Source: Synechococcus sp. WH 7803 (GTDB lineage Bacteria; Cyanobacteriota; Cyanobacteriia; PCC-6307; Cyanobiaceae). From it: DNA of 64,000 nt. Location of the stretch: positions 62,001 through 126,000 of the forward strand of contig CT971583.1 in the NCBI GenBank assembly GCA_000063505.1, written 5' to 3'. The stretch's first letter is position 1. Every line of letters begins with the position of its first letter. The notes beneath the pieces are model-generated. The model was not told the origin of the DNA. It did no database searches and saw only the letters and a program-made list of their open reading frames with translations. A program made the translations under genes and the position numbers. This document shows positions 17,755 to 28,025 of this stretch, in pieces.

Positions 17755-18141
17755 ATGGGACCCCTCGCCTGGCTGCTGCAATGGCCCCTGCGGGCGTTGG
17801 TGCTGCTGGTGGTGGCAGCCCTGCCTCTCGGGGTTGAGGTGGCCAGCTTCGGTACAGCGTTGTGGGCTGCTGTGCTGATTGGCCTGCTGGGCACGTTGCT
17901 GATTCTGCCCTTGAAACTGCTGCTGGGGCCGGTGTGGCTGGTGACGTCCCTGGGAGGTTTGCTCTTCCCGGTGTCGTTTCTGTTCAACTGGTTGATCGCC
18001 ACGATCCTGTTTGCCCTGGCGAGCCGGTTGATCGATGGGTTCACCCTCAAGCGCGGGTTCTTCAGTGCCCTGCTCGGCGCTGGGGTGTACAGCCTGATCG
18101 GCACCGTGGCGGTACGCGCTCTGCTGGGGCCTGGTGCGTAG
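17755..18141 (+). CDS. Small membrane protein, phage-holin-4_2-like family
   Basis: This 128-residue, strongly hydrophobic protein has three or four membrane helices. The pattern (LLGTLLILPLKLLLGPVWLV, then a PVSFLFNW turn and RLIDGF) fits the cyanobacterial branch of the phage-holin-4_2 (Gp11-like) family. Despite the name, these chromosomal proteins are not known to lyse cells and their role is unknown. ATG 17755 is chosen over TTG 17749. Its stop overlaps the start of the next gene by 8 bases, so the two are translationally coupled. Confidence 0.75.
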   Translation: MGPLAWLLQWPLRALVLLVVAALPLGVEVASFGTALWAAVLIGLLGTLLILPLKLLLGPVWLVTSLGGLLFPVSFLFNWLIATILFALASRLIDGFTLKRGFFSALLGAGVYSLIGTVAVRALLGPGA

Positions 18142-18676
18142 GTTTCTGCCCCTGCTGTTCCCTCTGGGGGTGCTGCTGATCGGCAGTTGGCGGCTGTCGG
18201 TGCCGTCCGAGCCGCCCGTTCGGCCAACCCAGGCTCAGGCTCAGCAACCGCGTCCGGATTACCGGCAAAGGCCCAGCGGCCAGTTCCCCAGCTGTGAGCA
18301 GGATCCCGGGCTTGATCAACAGCTTCTGAAGGAGGGAGCCCGGTTGGGGATCACGGTGGTGGCCGGGGAACCGGAGCTTCCCGGAAAAGACGCCACCTAT
18401 CGGGCCGAGCCTGGACGGCTGGGGCGGATCACCCTGCGCCAGCGGCCGATGAGCGCTGCGGTGCGCTGCATGCTGATCAGCCACGAATTCATCCATGTGT
18501 TGCAGCACCTGCAGGGGGATCTCCGCGGGGTGCCTCCTCTGGGCTGGCCGGTGCCGGCGGAGGCGGTGAAGCGCTTCGGGGCGGTGCAGGAAGCCGAGGC
18601 CTATCGCTACCAGAACCGGGCGGGTTACGTGCTGGAGCTGCTGCGGCAGACCCCGCGCCCGCAGCAATCTCCGTAA
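18134..18676 (+). CDS. Putative exported zinc metallopeptidase-like protein (HEFIH motif)
   Basis: This 180-residue protein starts at GTG 18134, overlapping the preceding gene by 8 bases. Residues 1-20 form a basic-then-hydrophobic segment that reads as a signal peptide or membrane anchor. HEFIH at 117-121 is the HExxH zinc motif of gluzincins, and Glu153 or Glu155 downstream (VQEAEAYRYQ) could be the third ligand. The middle part carries a cysteine and many charged residues. Conserved hypothetical proteins like this occur beside uvrB in related genomes as far as I recall. Peptidase activity is inferred only from the motif. uvrB follows after 36 bases. Confidence 0.7.
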   Translation: MRRFLPLLFPLGVLLIGSWRLSVPSEPPVRPTQAQAQQPRPDYRQRPSGQFPSCEQDPGLDQQLLKEGARLGITVVAGEPELPGKDATYRAEPGRLGRITLRQRPMSAAVRCMLISHEFIHVLQHLQGDLRGVPPLGWPVPAEAVKRFGAVQEAEAYRYQNRAGYVLELLRQTPRPQQSP

Positions 18677-18712
18677 GGTGGTTGGCCATCTCGGGCCACA
18701 CACACCAGGACC

Positions 18713-20749
18713 ATGCCCGCCTTCGATCTCACCGCTCCCTACAGCCCCAAGGGTGATCAGCCGACGGCAATCAAGCAGCTGGTGGCGGGGGTGAATGACG
18801 GGGAGCGCTACCAGACTCTGCTGGGCGCGACGGGCACGGGCAAAACCTTCACGATGGCCAACGTGATCGCCCAAACCGGGCGGCCGGCGCTGGTGTTGGC
18901 GCATAACAAAACCCTGGCAGCCCAGCTCTGCAACGAGTTGCGGGAGTTTTTCCCGAACAACGCCGTTGAATATTTCATCTCCTATTACGACTACTACCAA
19001 CCGGAGGCTTACGTTCCGGTCAGCGACACCTACATCGCCAAAACGGCCTCGATCAATGAAGAGATCGACATGCTGCGCCACTCGGCGACGCGCTCGTTGT
19101 TTGAGCGGCGCGATGTGATCGTGGTGGCCTCAATCAGCTGCATCTACGGCCTGGGGATTCCCAGTGAATACCTCAAGGCGGCGGTGAAATTCGAGGTGGG
19201 GGAGACGCTGAACATCCGCGGCCAGCTGCGCGAGTTGGTAAACAACCAGTACAGCCGCAACGACACCGAAATTGCCCGCGGTCGCTTCCGCATGAAGGGC
19301 GATGTGCTGGAGATCGGCCCCGCCTATGAAGACCGGCTGGTGCGGGTGGAGCTGTTCGGCGATGAGGTGGAAGCGATCCGCTACGTGGACCCCACCACCG
19401 GCGAGATCCTGCAGAGCCTGGAGTCGATCAATATCTATCCGGCCAAACACTTCGTGACCCCGAAAGACCGCCTGGACACGGCGGTGCAGGCGATCCGCTC
19501 GGAGCTCACTGAACGGCTGGATTTTTTGAACACCGAAGGCAAGTTGCTGGAGGCCCAGCGCCTGGAGCAGCGCACCAAGTACGACCTGGAGATGCTGGGC
19601 CAGGTGGGTTACTGCAACGGCGTGGAGAACTATGCCCGTCATCTGGCCGGGCGTGAGCCGGGCACAGCGCCGGAATGCCTGATCGATTATTTCCCCAAGG
19701 ATTGGCTGCTGATCGTGGATGAAAGCCACGTCACCTGCTCCCAGCTGCAGGCGATGTACAACGGCGACCAGGCGCGCAAGAAGGTGCTGATCGACCATGG
19801 CTTCCGCTTGCCCAGTGCAGCCGACAACCGGCCCTTGAAGGGGGAGGAGTTCTGGGAGAAAGCCCATCAGACCGTGTTTGTGAGCGCCACACCGGGGAAC
19901 TGGGAGCTGGAGGTGAGCGGCGACGAGGTGGCTCAGCAGGTGATCCGCCCCACGGGGGTGCTCGATCCGATCGTGGAGGTGCGGCCCACGACGGGACAGG
20001 TGGACGATCTGCTGGGGGAGATCCGCGATCGGGCCAGCAAGCAGCAGCGGGTGCTGGTGACCACCCTCACCAAGCGGATGGCGGAAGACCTCACCGATTA
20101 CCTGGCGGAGAACGAGGTGCGGGTGCGCTATCTGCACTCGGAGATTCATTCGATCGAGCGCATCGAGATCATTCAGGACCTGCGCCTTGGTGAATACGAC
20201 GTGCTGGTGGGGGTGAACCTGCTGCGGGAGGGTCTGGACCTACCGGAGGTGAGCCTGGTGGCGATCCTCGATGCCGATAAGGAGGGTTTCCTGCGCGCTG
20301 AGCGCTCCCTGATTCAGACGATTGGCCGGGCCGCGCGGCACGTGGAGGGGGTGGCGCTGCTCTATGCCGACAACATGACCGATTCAATGGCCAAGGCGAT
20401 CAGCGAAACCGAGCGCCGACGCACGATCCAGCAGGCCTACAACGAGAAGCACGGCATTGTGCCAACGGCGGCGGGCAAGAAAGCCAGCAACTCGATCCTG
20501 AGTTTCCTGGAACTGAGCCGCAAGCTCAAAACCGAGGGCCCCGATGCCGATCTGGTGCAGGTGGCCAGCAAAGCGGTGGAGGCCCTCGACGACGATGCCG
20601 ATGGCATGGCCCTGGATGCCTTGCCGGAGCTGATCGATCAGCTGGAGATGAAGATGAAGGAGGCAGCCAAGAAGCTCGATTTCGAGGAAGCGGCCAACCT
20701 GCGTGACCGCATCAAGCAGCTGCGCCAGAAGCTGGTGGGCAAGGTTTAA
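18713..20749 (+). CDS. uvrB: Excinuclease ABC subunit B
   Basis: UvrB is the damage-verifying helicase-like subunit of nucleotide excision repair. The 678-residue length is standard. Walker A GATGTGKT is at 38-45. The damage-probing beta-hairpin region with its tyrosines ([12 protein letters not shown]) is near residue 95. A DESH box follows at about residue 340. The C-terminal UVR helix pair that binds UvrC is present ([16 protein letters not shown]). It converges on lysC with 17 bases between the stop codons and no room for a large terminator. Confidence 0.98.
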
Positions 20750-20766
20750 CCCAACCAGCTGAGGGG

Positions 20767-22569
20767 TCAGCTCTCCAAAGGCGATTCCGTTCCCTGGGCC
20801 TGATGGCGGGTGCTGCCGCCCAGCTCGAACCCGGTGTGCACGGCTTGAAGCGCAGCGATGCCATCGCTTTCGGCCACCACACAGCTGGTGCGGATTTCGC
20901 TGGTGGCGATCATCTCGATGTTCACGCCGGCGTCCGCCAGGTAGCGGAACATGCGCCCAGCGGTGCCGGCCGTTGCCGGCATGCCCGCACCCACGGCGCT
21001 GACGCGGGCAATGGCGGGTCCATCCTCAAGCAGGGCGCCGGGCCATTGGGCCAGCAGGTGGGAGAGGGCGCGATCGGCGGCGGCGCGGTCGTCGCGCTTG
21101 AGCGTGAAGCTGATGTCGCGGCTGCCATCAGCATGCTGCCGCTCCGACTGCACGATGCCATCGAGGCTGATGCCCGCATCGGCCAGGGCGTTGCAGAGGG
21201 CACCGGCGGTACCGGGTTTGTCGGGCACGTGGCGCACGCTCACCTGGGCCTGATCCCTGTCGAGGGCAATCCCGCGCACTTCCGGATCGCCTTCGCCGCT
21301 GGGCAGGGGGTTGAGGCTGATCAGATCGCTCTCGAGCTCAAAAGCGTCCTGGGTGGCCTGCAGGGCCTTGGCACCGGCGGACGCCTCCACCACGCAGCTC
21401 ACCTTCACTTCGCTGGTGGCGATCAGGCGCAGGTTGATGCCCACCCGCGAGAGGGTCTGGAACAGGCCGGCGGCGATGCCGGGGCGGCCCATGATCCCGG
21501 CGCCGCTGATGCTGAGCTTGCTCATGCCGGCTTCCGCCACCAGCTCACCGCCCAGGGTTTGCAGCTGGTCGGCGCAGATGCCGCGGGCCTTCTCGAGCTC
21601 GGATTCGGCCACGGTGAAGGTGATGTCGTTGCTGTTGCCCTCGTGGGTGGACTGGATGATCAGATCCACATTCACCCCACCGGCGGAGAGGCTTTCAAAC
21701 AGCTGGGCGGCCACGCCCGGTTGATCCGACACGTGCGAGAGCGCCAGCACCGCCTGCCCTTCCACCAGTTCGGCGCCATCGACGGGCCGGCCCAGCTCCA
21801 GACCATCGCGGCCGATGGGCCGGGCACTGCGGCTGGTGAGGGTGGTGCCGGCGTCTTCGCTCCAGCTGGAGCGCACCACCATGGTGACGCCGTAGTTGCG
21901 GGCGATCTCCACGGCGCGGGGATGGAGCACGGCGGCGCCGAGGCTGGCGAGCTCGAGCATTTCATCGCAGCTCACCTCCGGCATCAGCTGGGCATCGGCC
22001 ACCTTGCGCGGGTCGGTGGTGAGCACGCCGGGCACATCGGTGTAGATCTCGCAGGCATCGGCGCCGAGGGCTGCGGCCAGGGCCACCGCTGAGGTGTCCG
22101 AGCCCCCACGGCCCAGGGTGGTGATCTCAGCGGTGCCACCGCTGCTCTGGCTGGTGCCCTGGAAGCCGGCCACCACCACCACCTGCCCTTCCGCCAGGCG
22201 GCTGCGCAAACGGTCGGTACGCACATCGAGGATGCGGGCGCGGCCGTGGGCTGATTCGGTGACGATGCCCACCTGGGCGCCGGTCATCGAGATCGCTGGC
22301 ACGCCCAGGGCATGCAGGGCCATCGAGAGCAGGGCGATGGACACCTGTTCGCCGGTGGCCAGCAGCATGTCCATTTCTCGCTGGGGCGGGTTGCTGCTGA
22401 TGGCGCGGGCCTTGGCGGTGAGTTCATCGGTGGTGTGGCCCATGGCCGAGACCACGATCACCAGGTCGTTGCCGTCCTCCTTGCAGGCGGCGATGCGCCG
22501 GGCCACCGCCTGAATGCGCTCCACGCTGCCAACGGAGGTGCCGCCGAACTTCTGCACCAGCAGGGCCAT
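20767..22569 (-). CDS. lysC: Aspartate kinase with four ACT domains
   Basis: This enzyme phosphorylates aspartate, feeding Asd and then DapA (both encoded at 11.1-13.0 kb). The kinase domain opens with KFGGTSVG at residues 7-14. At 600 residues it is longer than the usual 400-450, because the C-terminal half carries two tandem pairs of ACT domains (around 270-420 and 440-590, each with a VSxVGxGM or LSISGAGIMG-type turn). Duplicated ACT pairs are typical of cyanobacterial LysC and imply feedback control by lysine and threonine. It converges on uvrB, and holA lies upstream on the same strand. Confidence 0.96.
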   Translation of the reverse strand: MALLVQKFGGTSVGSVERIQAVARRIAACKEDGNDLVIVVSAMGHTTDELTAKARAISSNPPQREMDMLLATGEQVSIALLSMALHALGVPAISMTGAQVGIVTESAHGRARILDVRTDRLRSRLAEGQVVVVAGFQGTSQSSGGTAEITTLGRGGSDTSAVALAAALGADACEIYTDVPGVLTTDPRKVADAQLMPEVSCDEMLELASLGAAVLHPRAVEIARNYGVTMVVRSSWSEDAGTTLTSRSARPIGRDGLELGRPVDGAELVEGQAVLALSHVSDQPGVAAQLFESLSAGGVNVDLIIQSTHEGNSNDITFTVAESELEKARGICADQLQTLGGELVAEAGMSKLSISGAGIMGRPGIAAGLFQTLSRVGINLRLIATSEVKVSCVVEASAGAKALQATQDAFELESDLISLNPLPSGEGDPEVRGIALDRDQAQVSVRHVPDKPGTAGALCNALADAGISLDGIVQSERQHADGSRDISFTLKRDDRAAADRALSHLLAQWPGALLEDGPAIARVSAVGAGMPATAGTAGRMFRYLADAGVNIEMIATSEIRTSCVVAESDGIAALQAVHTGFELGGSTRHQAQGTESPLES

Positions 22570-22624
22570 CCACGCCGCCTCATGTCGCAGGCGATTGTCT
22601 CACCGTGGCGGTTGGCTGGCCGGT

Positions 22625-23605
22625 TTATCCCAGCAGGCCGTCACGGAAGGCATCGCCGGGCTGGGCACCGCGTTTGAGCGCTGCTTCCACATCCAGCAGC
22701 CGGCCGAGCAGGTTGAGGCAGCGCTCCGGGCTGCGGCCCTGCAGTTGTTTGCGCATCACGTAGATGCGCTTGGGGTTGCCGATGCCGGCAGCCTTGGCGA
22801 TCACGGCCACATCCCGTTCCCCCTGCTGCTCGAGCAGCAGCACCCAGAGCCAGCCGCGGATCTGTCCGGTGAGGGTGGCCACGATGCGTAGGGCCGGTTC
22901 GCCGCCATCGAGCAGGGCATCGAGCAGGGCGATCGCTTCTCCGGGGTCGCCGGCGAGCAGGGCATCGCCCACCTGCAGGGCATTGGTGCTGAGCCCATCG
23001 ATCAGGCTCTGCACCGCCGTGGCACTGATGTGTGGGCTGCCCGTGCTTTCGGCATGCAGGGCCAGTTTCTGCAGTTCCATGCTCAACCGGGCGCTGTCGC
23101 TGCCAATGGCATCGATCAGGGCGTCCACCGCCTTGGGCTCCAGGCTCAGCTTGAGCTCGCTGGCGGTGCGCTCCACCAACTGGCGCTGCCCGGCGCCGTC
23201 CCACACCGCCGGCAGCTTGAAGCTCAGCTCTTTGGCCTGCCCTGCCTTCACCCGTTTCTGCAGGGCCTTGGTGGTGCGCAGCCGGCCATCGGGTTTGTTG
23301 GGGTTGCAGAGCAGCAGCTCGGTGCTGTCGGGAATGGTGTCGATGGAGGCTTCAAAGCGATCGGCCAGCTCACTGGGGCAGCCATTACAGAAAGGTGAGC
23401 GCTGCAGCAGCACCACCCGCGCTCCGCTGCCGAATGGGGGCGTGCGCGCCTCTTCCAGGGCTTGCCGGGCCTGCCCGCTGTCGCTGCCATCCAGTCGGCT
23501 CAGATTCACGCTCGCCCAGGCCGGATCGAGCGCGCTGTCGATCACGGCCTGAATGGCCCGCTCCAGCGCCGCGGAATCATCGCCCCACAGCAACTGGATC
23601 GGCAT
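22625..23605 (-). CDS. holA: DNA polymerase III subunit delta
   Basis: This 326-residue protein is the delta subunit of the clamp loader, which opens the beta clamp. The N-terminal region (MPIQLLWGDDSAALERAI) and the helical C-terminal collar-domain pattern, GEAIALLDALLDGGEPALRI, fit the family. It has no complete Walker motif, as expected, since delta does not hydrolyse ATP. It diverges from cobH with a 68-base gap and precedes lysC on the minus strand. Its partner subunit DnaX is encoded at the left edge of the window. Confidence 0.93.
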   Translation of the reverse strand: MPIQLLWGDDSAALERAIQAVIDSALDPAWASVNLSRLDGSDSGQARQALEEARTPPFGSGARVVLLQRSPFCNGCPSELADRFEASIDTIPDSTELLLCNPNKPDGRLRTTKALQKRVKAGQAKELSFKLPAVWDGAGQRQLVERTASELKLSLEPKAVDALIDAIGSDSARLSMELQKLALHAESTGSPHISATAVQSLIDGLSTNALQVGDALLAGDPGEAIALLDALLDGGEPALRIVATLTGQIRGWLWVLLLEQQGERDVAVIAKAAGIGNPKRIYVMRKQLQGRSPERCLNLLGRLLDVEAALKRGAQPGDAFRDGLLG

Positions 23606-23673
23606 GGCGACAAGGCATCAGAGGATGCTGAAGTCTGCCCTGTGTGGCATAGGCCTGTTCGAGGAGCGCCCCC

Positions 23674-24309
23674 ATGGCTGATCACCCGATCTTCACCGAA
23701 AGCATCCGGCGCATTCGGGCTCTGCTCGGGGAGACGGGTTTAGGCCCTTTGGAGCAGCAGGTGCTGGAGCGCCTGGTGCACAGCAGCGGTGATCCTGGTC
23801 TCAGGCCCCTGCTGCAGTTCAGCGACGGTGCCTGCGCCCGCGCTGTACAAGCGCTCACCGGTGGAGCCGTGATTCTCACAGACACGGCCATGGCCGCGGC
23901 GGCAGTGGCACCGATGGCGGCCCGCACCCTGGGCAGCGAGGTGCGCTGCCTGCTCGACTGGGCTCCGGCGCTCTCGCCCCAGGGCTCCACCCGCTCGGCA
24001 GCGGCGATGCAGAGGGCCTGGCCGGAGCTCAGCGCAGCGGCCCGCTCGAGCGGGAGCGCTTTGCCGCTGGTGCTGGTGGGCAGTGCCCCCACCGCGTTGG
24101 AGCAGCTGCTTGATCAGGTGCAGGCCGGTGCCGATGCCCCGTCTGTGCTGATCGGCATGCCGGTGGGGTTTGTGGGGGTGCCGGAGAGCAAGCGCCGCCT
24201 GGCCGCCAGTGGCCTGGCCCAGATCCGCCTGGAGGGCACCCGCGGCGGCGCCGGCTTGGTGGCTGCCGCCGTGAATGCCCTGCTGCGGGCGGCTCAGGCC
24301 GCCAATTGA
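23674..24309 (+). CDS. cobH: Precorrin-8X methylmutase
   Basis: CobH/CbiC moves a methyl group from C-11 to C-12 to make hydrogenobyrinate or cobyrinate in cobalamin (pseudocobalamin) synthesis. The protein is 211 residues. The catalytic histidine is His36 in the segment VHSSGD. A glycine-rich C-terminal segment, [17 protein letters not shown], completes the fold. Its last 16 bases overlap the end of the converging mutS gene. No other cobalamin gene is in the window, in line with the scattered cob genes of marine picocyanobacteria. Confidence 0.95.
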   Translation: MADHPIFTESIRRIRALLGETGLGPLEQQVLERLVHSSGDPGLRPLLQFSDGACARAVQALTGGAVILTDTAMAAAAVAPMAARTLGSEVRCLLDWAPALSPQGSTRSAAAMQRAWPELSAAARSSGSALPLVLVGSAPTALEQLLDQVQAGADAPSVLIGMPVGFVGVPESKRRLAASGLAQIRLEGTRGGAGLVAAAVNALLRAAQAAN

Positions 24310-27026
24310 TCGAGCACCTGCCGGGCCCGTTGCACCACGGGTGTGGGCACGCCGGCGAGGCGGGCGGCTTCGATGCCGTAGCTGCGGCTGGCGCCTCCGC
24401 ACTGCACCTGATGCAGGAACACCAGATCGGCGCCGGTTTCCTCCACCATCACCTGGAAGTTGGCCACGTTGGCGCGTTCGCCGGCCAGGTTGTTGAGCTC
24501 GTGGTAGTGGGTGGCGAACACCGTGCGGGCTTTGAGATCGCCGGCCAGATGTTCACTCACCGCCCAGGCGATCGAGAGGCCATCGAAGGTGGCGGTGCCC
24601 CGGCCGATCTCATCGAGCAGCACCAGGGAGCGCGCGCTGGCGTGGTGGAGGATGTTGGCGGTTTCCGCCATCTCCACCATGAAGGTGGACTGGCCGGCGG
24701 CGAGATCATCCACGGCGCCCACCCGGGTGAAGATGCGATCGGCGAGGCCGACGCGGGCTGAGGTGGCCGGCACCCAGCTGCCGATCTGGGCCAGCAGCTG
24801 GATCAGGCCGATCTGGCGCAGATAGCAGCTTTTGCCGCTGGCATTGGGGCCGGTGAGCACGATCAGATCGGTGCCGCTGCCCAGGTTGAGGTCGTTGGGG
24901 GTGAAGGACGTTTCCACCAGCAGCTGCTCCACCACCGGATGGCGCCCGGCCACGATCTCCAGCTGGCGGCTGTCGTTGAGCAGCGGAGCGCACCAACCGC
25001 CGGTGGCGGCGGTGTCTGCCAAGCCGCTGAGGGCATCGAGGCAGGCGATGCCTCGGGCTGCCGCGCGGATCGGGGCAGCCATCGCCCCCACCTGCTCGCG
25101 CAGGCTGCAATAGAGCTCGTATTCGCGCTGACAGGCCCGGGCCCGCAACTGGAAGATACGCCCCTCCCGCTCCTTGAGTTCGGGGGTGATGAAGCGCTCT
25201 TCATTGGCCAGGGTCTGGCGGCGGATCCAGTGCTCCGGAACTGAGCTGGCCTTGGCTTTGCTCACCGCCAGGAAGTACCCGAAGGTGCGGTGGTATTGCA
25301 GGCGCAGGTTGTTGTTGCCGCTGCGCTCGCGCTCCAGCCGCTCCTGCTCCGCTAGCCAGGCGTCCTGATCATCGAGCTGGTTGCGCAGGCCATCGAGCAG
25401 GGGGTCGACGCCGTCGTGGATCAGTCCGCCTTCGCTGAGGGAGAGGGGCGGGGCGTCGATCAGGGTCTGGCGGATGCTGGCGGCCAGTTCAGCCAGGGCG
25501 GGCTCGGGCTGTTGCAGGGCCGTGAGTTCATTCGGCCACTGCTCCAGGCTGCTTTGCAGGCGGGAGGCTAGTTGGGGCAGGCGCTCGAGGCCATCGGCGA
25601 TCGCCACCAGATCACGGGCGCCGGCATGGCCCGCACCGGCCCGGCCCGCCAGGCGTTCGAGATCACCCATGGGCCGCAGCAACCGGCGCAGGGCCTGACG
25701 CAGGGGGCGACCGCTCACCAGCAGGCTCACCACGGCCTGACGTTGCTGGATGGCGCTGAGATTCATCAGTGGGGCTTCCAGCCAGCGGCGCAGGCAGCGG
25801 CCGCCCATGGCGGTGAGGGTTTGATCGATGGCCCAGAGCAACGACCCCTGCAGCTGGCCGTCCCGCTGGGTGGCGGTGAGCTCCAGGTTGCGGCGGGTCT
25901 GGGCGTCGAGCACCAGGGCCTCGCCGCTGTGCACGATCGCCGGCACATCCAGGGGAACCCGGGCGTCCTCCTCCAGGGGCTGGGTGTCGTTCACGTACTG
26001 CAGCAACCCCCCGAAGGCACGCAGGGCCAGGGGCAGCTCCGGCAGGCCGAGGCCATCGAGGCTGGCCAGCTGGTAGTGGGTTTTAAGGGTCTGCTCGGCC
26101 TGGGGGGCGCTGAAGGGGGTGCGGGCCATGGGGCTGAGGCGCAGACGCTCGGGGCACCAGGTGGGTCGCGCGGCTTCGCCGCTGTCGCCATCGCCAGCCC
26201 AGAGCAGTTCGGAAGCGTCGAGTTGGGCCAGCTGTTGGTGCAGGCCATCGCTGCCCGTGCGCTCCATCACGCGCACATCACCGGTGCTCACATCGGCGCT
26301 GGCCAGGCCCCAGCGCAACGGTGTTTTGCTGGTGGCGGGCTCCACCACTACAGCGGCCAGCCAGTTGTTGCGGCGGGCGCTGAGCATGCCTTCCTCCAGC
26401 ACGGTGCCGGGGGTGAGCACGCGGGTGATGCCGCGTTTGAGCAGGGCGCCCTTGGCGGGGGTGGTTTCCAGCTGGTCGCAGAGCGCCACCGAATAGCCGC
26501 GGCGGATCAGCTCGGCGCAGTAGCGCTCGGCGGCGTGATGGGGAATGCCGGCCATGGGCACGCGGCCGATCGCCTTGCCCCCTTCCTTGCCGGTGAGGGT
26601 GAGCTCCAGCACCCGGGAGAGCTCCACGGCGTCTTCAAAGAAGCATTCGAAGAAATCACCGAGGCGGTACAGCAGCACGCGCTCGGGATGCTCGGCCTTG
26701 AGTTCCACGTAATGGCGCAGCATCGGCGTGAGCTGGGCCGGATCCACTTGGCTGTGGTGAGCCCAGGCGGGTTCGTCGCTGCTGGCGTCGTCGCCGTCGC
26801 AGGCCTCTGCGGTTGCGTCAGCGCTTGGGTCGTTGCTCTCCCCGCGCTGCTGGCGTTGGCGGGGCCGGGCGGCGGCATCAGCGCTGAGGCTGGCGTCCGT
26901 GAGGTCCTCCAGCTCAGGATTGGCGGGCTGGCTGGAGCGGCCTTTGGCTGGTTCAGCGGGTTCTGGAGCCCCGAACAGACTGCCCTGGAGGGTTTGCTCC
27001 TCGGATTGGGCAGCGGAGCGCGGCAT
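24294..27026 (-). CDS. mutS: DNA mismatch repair protein MutS
   Basis: MutS recognises mismatches and short loops and starts repair. The protein is 910 residues; the first 110 or so form an acidic, low-complexity extension not seen in the E. coli protein. The mismatch-contacting motif is [11 protein letters not shown]. The ABC ATPase has Walker A GPNASGKS at about 725-732 and a [12 protein letters not shown] segment further on. ATG 27026 is used; a start further in would remove part of the extension. It converges on cobH with a 16-base overlap. Upstream lie two genes that look inserted between mutS and psbZ. Confidence 0.97.
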   Translation of the reverse strand: MPRSAAQSEEQTLQGSLFGAPEPAEPAKGRSSQPANPELEDLTDASLSADAAARPRQRQQRGESNDPSADATAEACDGDDASSDEPAWAHHSQVDPAQLTPMLRHYVELKAEHPERVLLYRLGDFFECFFEDAVELSRVLELTLTGKEGGKAIGRVPMAGIPHHAAERYCAELIRRGYSVALCDQLETTPAKGALLKRGITRVLTPGTVLEEGMLSARRNNWLAAVVVEPATSKTPLRWGLASADVSTGDVRVMERTGSDGLHQQLAQLDASELLWAGDGDSGEAARPTWCPERLRLSPMARTPFSAPQAEQTLKTHYQLASLDGLGLPELPLALRAFGGLLQYVNDTQPLEEDARVPLDVPAIVHSGEALVLDAQTRRNLELTATQRDGQLQGSLLWAIDQTLTAMGGRCLRRWLEAPLMNLSAIQQRQAVVSLLVSGRPLRQALRRLLRPMGDLERLAGRAGAGHAGARDLVAIADGLERLPQLASRLQSSLEQWPNELTALQQPEPALAELAASIRQTLIDAPPLSLSEGGLIHDGVDPLLDGLRNQLDDQDAWLAEQERLERERSGNNNLRLQYHRTFGYFLAVSKAKASSVPEHWIRRQTLANEERFITPELKEREGRIFQLRARACQREYELYCSLREQVGAMAAPIRAAARGIACLDALSGLADTAATGGWCAPLLNDSRQLEIVAGRHPVVEQLLVETSFTPNDLNLGSGTDLIVLTGPNASGKSCYLRQIGLIQLLAQIGSWVPATSARVGLADRIFTRVGAVDDLAAGQSTFMVEMAETANILHHASARSLVLLDEIGRGTATFDGLSIAWAVSEHLAGDLKARTVFATHYHELNNLAGERANVANFQVMVEETGADLVFLHQVQCGGASRSYGIEAARLAGVPTPVVQRARQVLDQLAA

Positions 27027-27072
27027 CAGAGCAGAACGATCTGGGCGGATCGTACCGATCCCACCTGGGGTT

Positions 27073-27094
27073 GAAACGCTGCTTTCAGCGTTTC
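27073..27094. terminator. Perfect 9-bp hairpin between the methyltransferase and mutS genes
   Basis: GAAACGCTG is followed by a 4-base loop and CAGCGTTTC. It lies in the 95-base gap downstream of the methyltransferase stop (minus strand) and upstream of mutS. No run of T follows the stem on the minus strand, so it is a weak terminator candidate; it may instead be a regulatory hairpin in the mutS leader. Confidence 0.35.
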
Positions 27095-27121
27095 GATTTC
27101 GTTTGAGCTTGCTTGTTCAGA

Positions 27122-28003
27122 TCAAAATTTGGTCACTTGAGAAATAACTGAGTGAGTGGTTTGCGGTTTTTGCAGAATGGCGTAAATGCCATTATTTGCG
27201 AATTGCTTGTAGCCGGGATAGCGCGTTTCTAATGTTTGCTGAGTTTGCTGGTCTGGATGCCTATGGAATGTGGTTTGGTACTCAAGAATGGAAAAGCCTG
27301 AATTGTTGAAGATCGTAAAATAATCTTCACTGAAGTAGCGATTGATGTGATTGCTGTTGTAGGTGTTGTAGATTACTTCTTCAGCAAATTGTTTATCAAA
27401 CCGATTGCTGATGTCGGCATAGGTTTGGCTTCTGCTTTGCAGGAGATGGCCCCAGGGTTGAAAGATGTAGCTTTGGTGTTGAAGTTGTTTGTCAAAGCGA
27501 TCGGGGATACCAATTGGTAGATGATGGCCGTCGAAAGCACTCCAGATGGGCGAGTGCATCGTGAACAGCTTTCCGCCTGGCTTTAAGTAGAGCAGCATTT
27601 GCTCGATTGCCAGTGGCAGCCTGGCGATGTGTTCAAAACAAGCGATTGAAAAAATAAGGTCGTACTGGTTGTGGTGGCTTCCATCAAGATCTTCCGCGTT
27701 GCAGTAATGGTGCCGGTATCTCTGTCCCAAGGCGTCGACTCGCCTTTTGTCGGCCTCATTTCTGTGAAATTGATTGGCCTCGCCCAATTCTTCGTCATAG
27801 GACGGGGCTTCTACGGCAGTCCAGCTGTTGCACTCGCAATGATCGAGAACCAGCGACGCCGGCAAGGCCCCACCAATTTCTAAGACGTCTAATCCCTTAA
27901 GGGGAATTTTTTGGGCGCAATGCTCAAGATAGGGGAGGTGATAGCTTAATTTGAATGTCTCTCTGATTCGAGTAATTTGATTTTCTGAAAGATTGAGAGT
28001 CAT
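27122..28003 (-). CDS. SAM-dependent methyltransferase (class I)
   Basis: This 293-residue protein has a Rossmann methyltransferase core: LDVLEIGGALPAS is motif I, an acidic residue in TAVEAPSYDEE ends strand 2, YDLIFSIACFEHI is the central motif, and MLLYLKPGGKLF follows. Small-molecule or glycan O-methylation is likely but not proven. The gene is AT-richer than its mutS neighbour, which points to transfer. A CgeB-like glycosyltransferase gene lies 22 bases upstream on the same strand, so the pair probably acts on the same glycan. The C-terminal third is not recognised. Confidence 0.8.
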   Translation of the reverse strand: MTLNLSENQITRIRETFKLSYHLPYLEHCAQKIPLKGLDVLEIGGALPASLVLDHCECNSWTAVEAPSYDEELGEANQFHRNEADKRRVDALGQRYRHHYCNAEDLDGSHHNQYDLIFSIACFEHIARLPLAIEQMLLYLKPGGKLFTMHSPIWSAFDGHHLPIGIPDRFDKQLQHQSYIFQPWGHLLQSRSQTYADISNRFDKQFAEEVIYNTYNSNHINRYFSEDYFTIFNNSGFSILEYQTTFHRHPDQQTQQTLETRYPGYKQFANNGIYAILQKPQTTHSVISQVTKF

Positions 28004-28025
28004 AACACTTTTTGCAGAGATTATC

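Noticed and set aside
20803-22092. A 429-residue frame opposite lysC
   Set aside because: Antisense of a certain gene with no recognisable domain.
25572-27074. A 500-residue frame opposite mutS
   Set aside because: Antisense of a certain gene, histidine- and glycine-rich in the way such shadows are.
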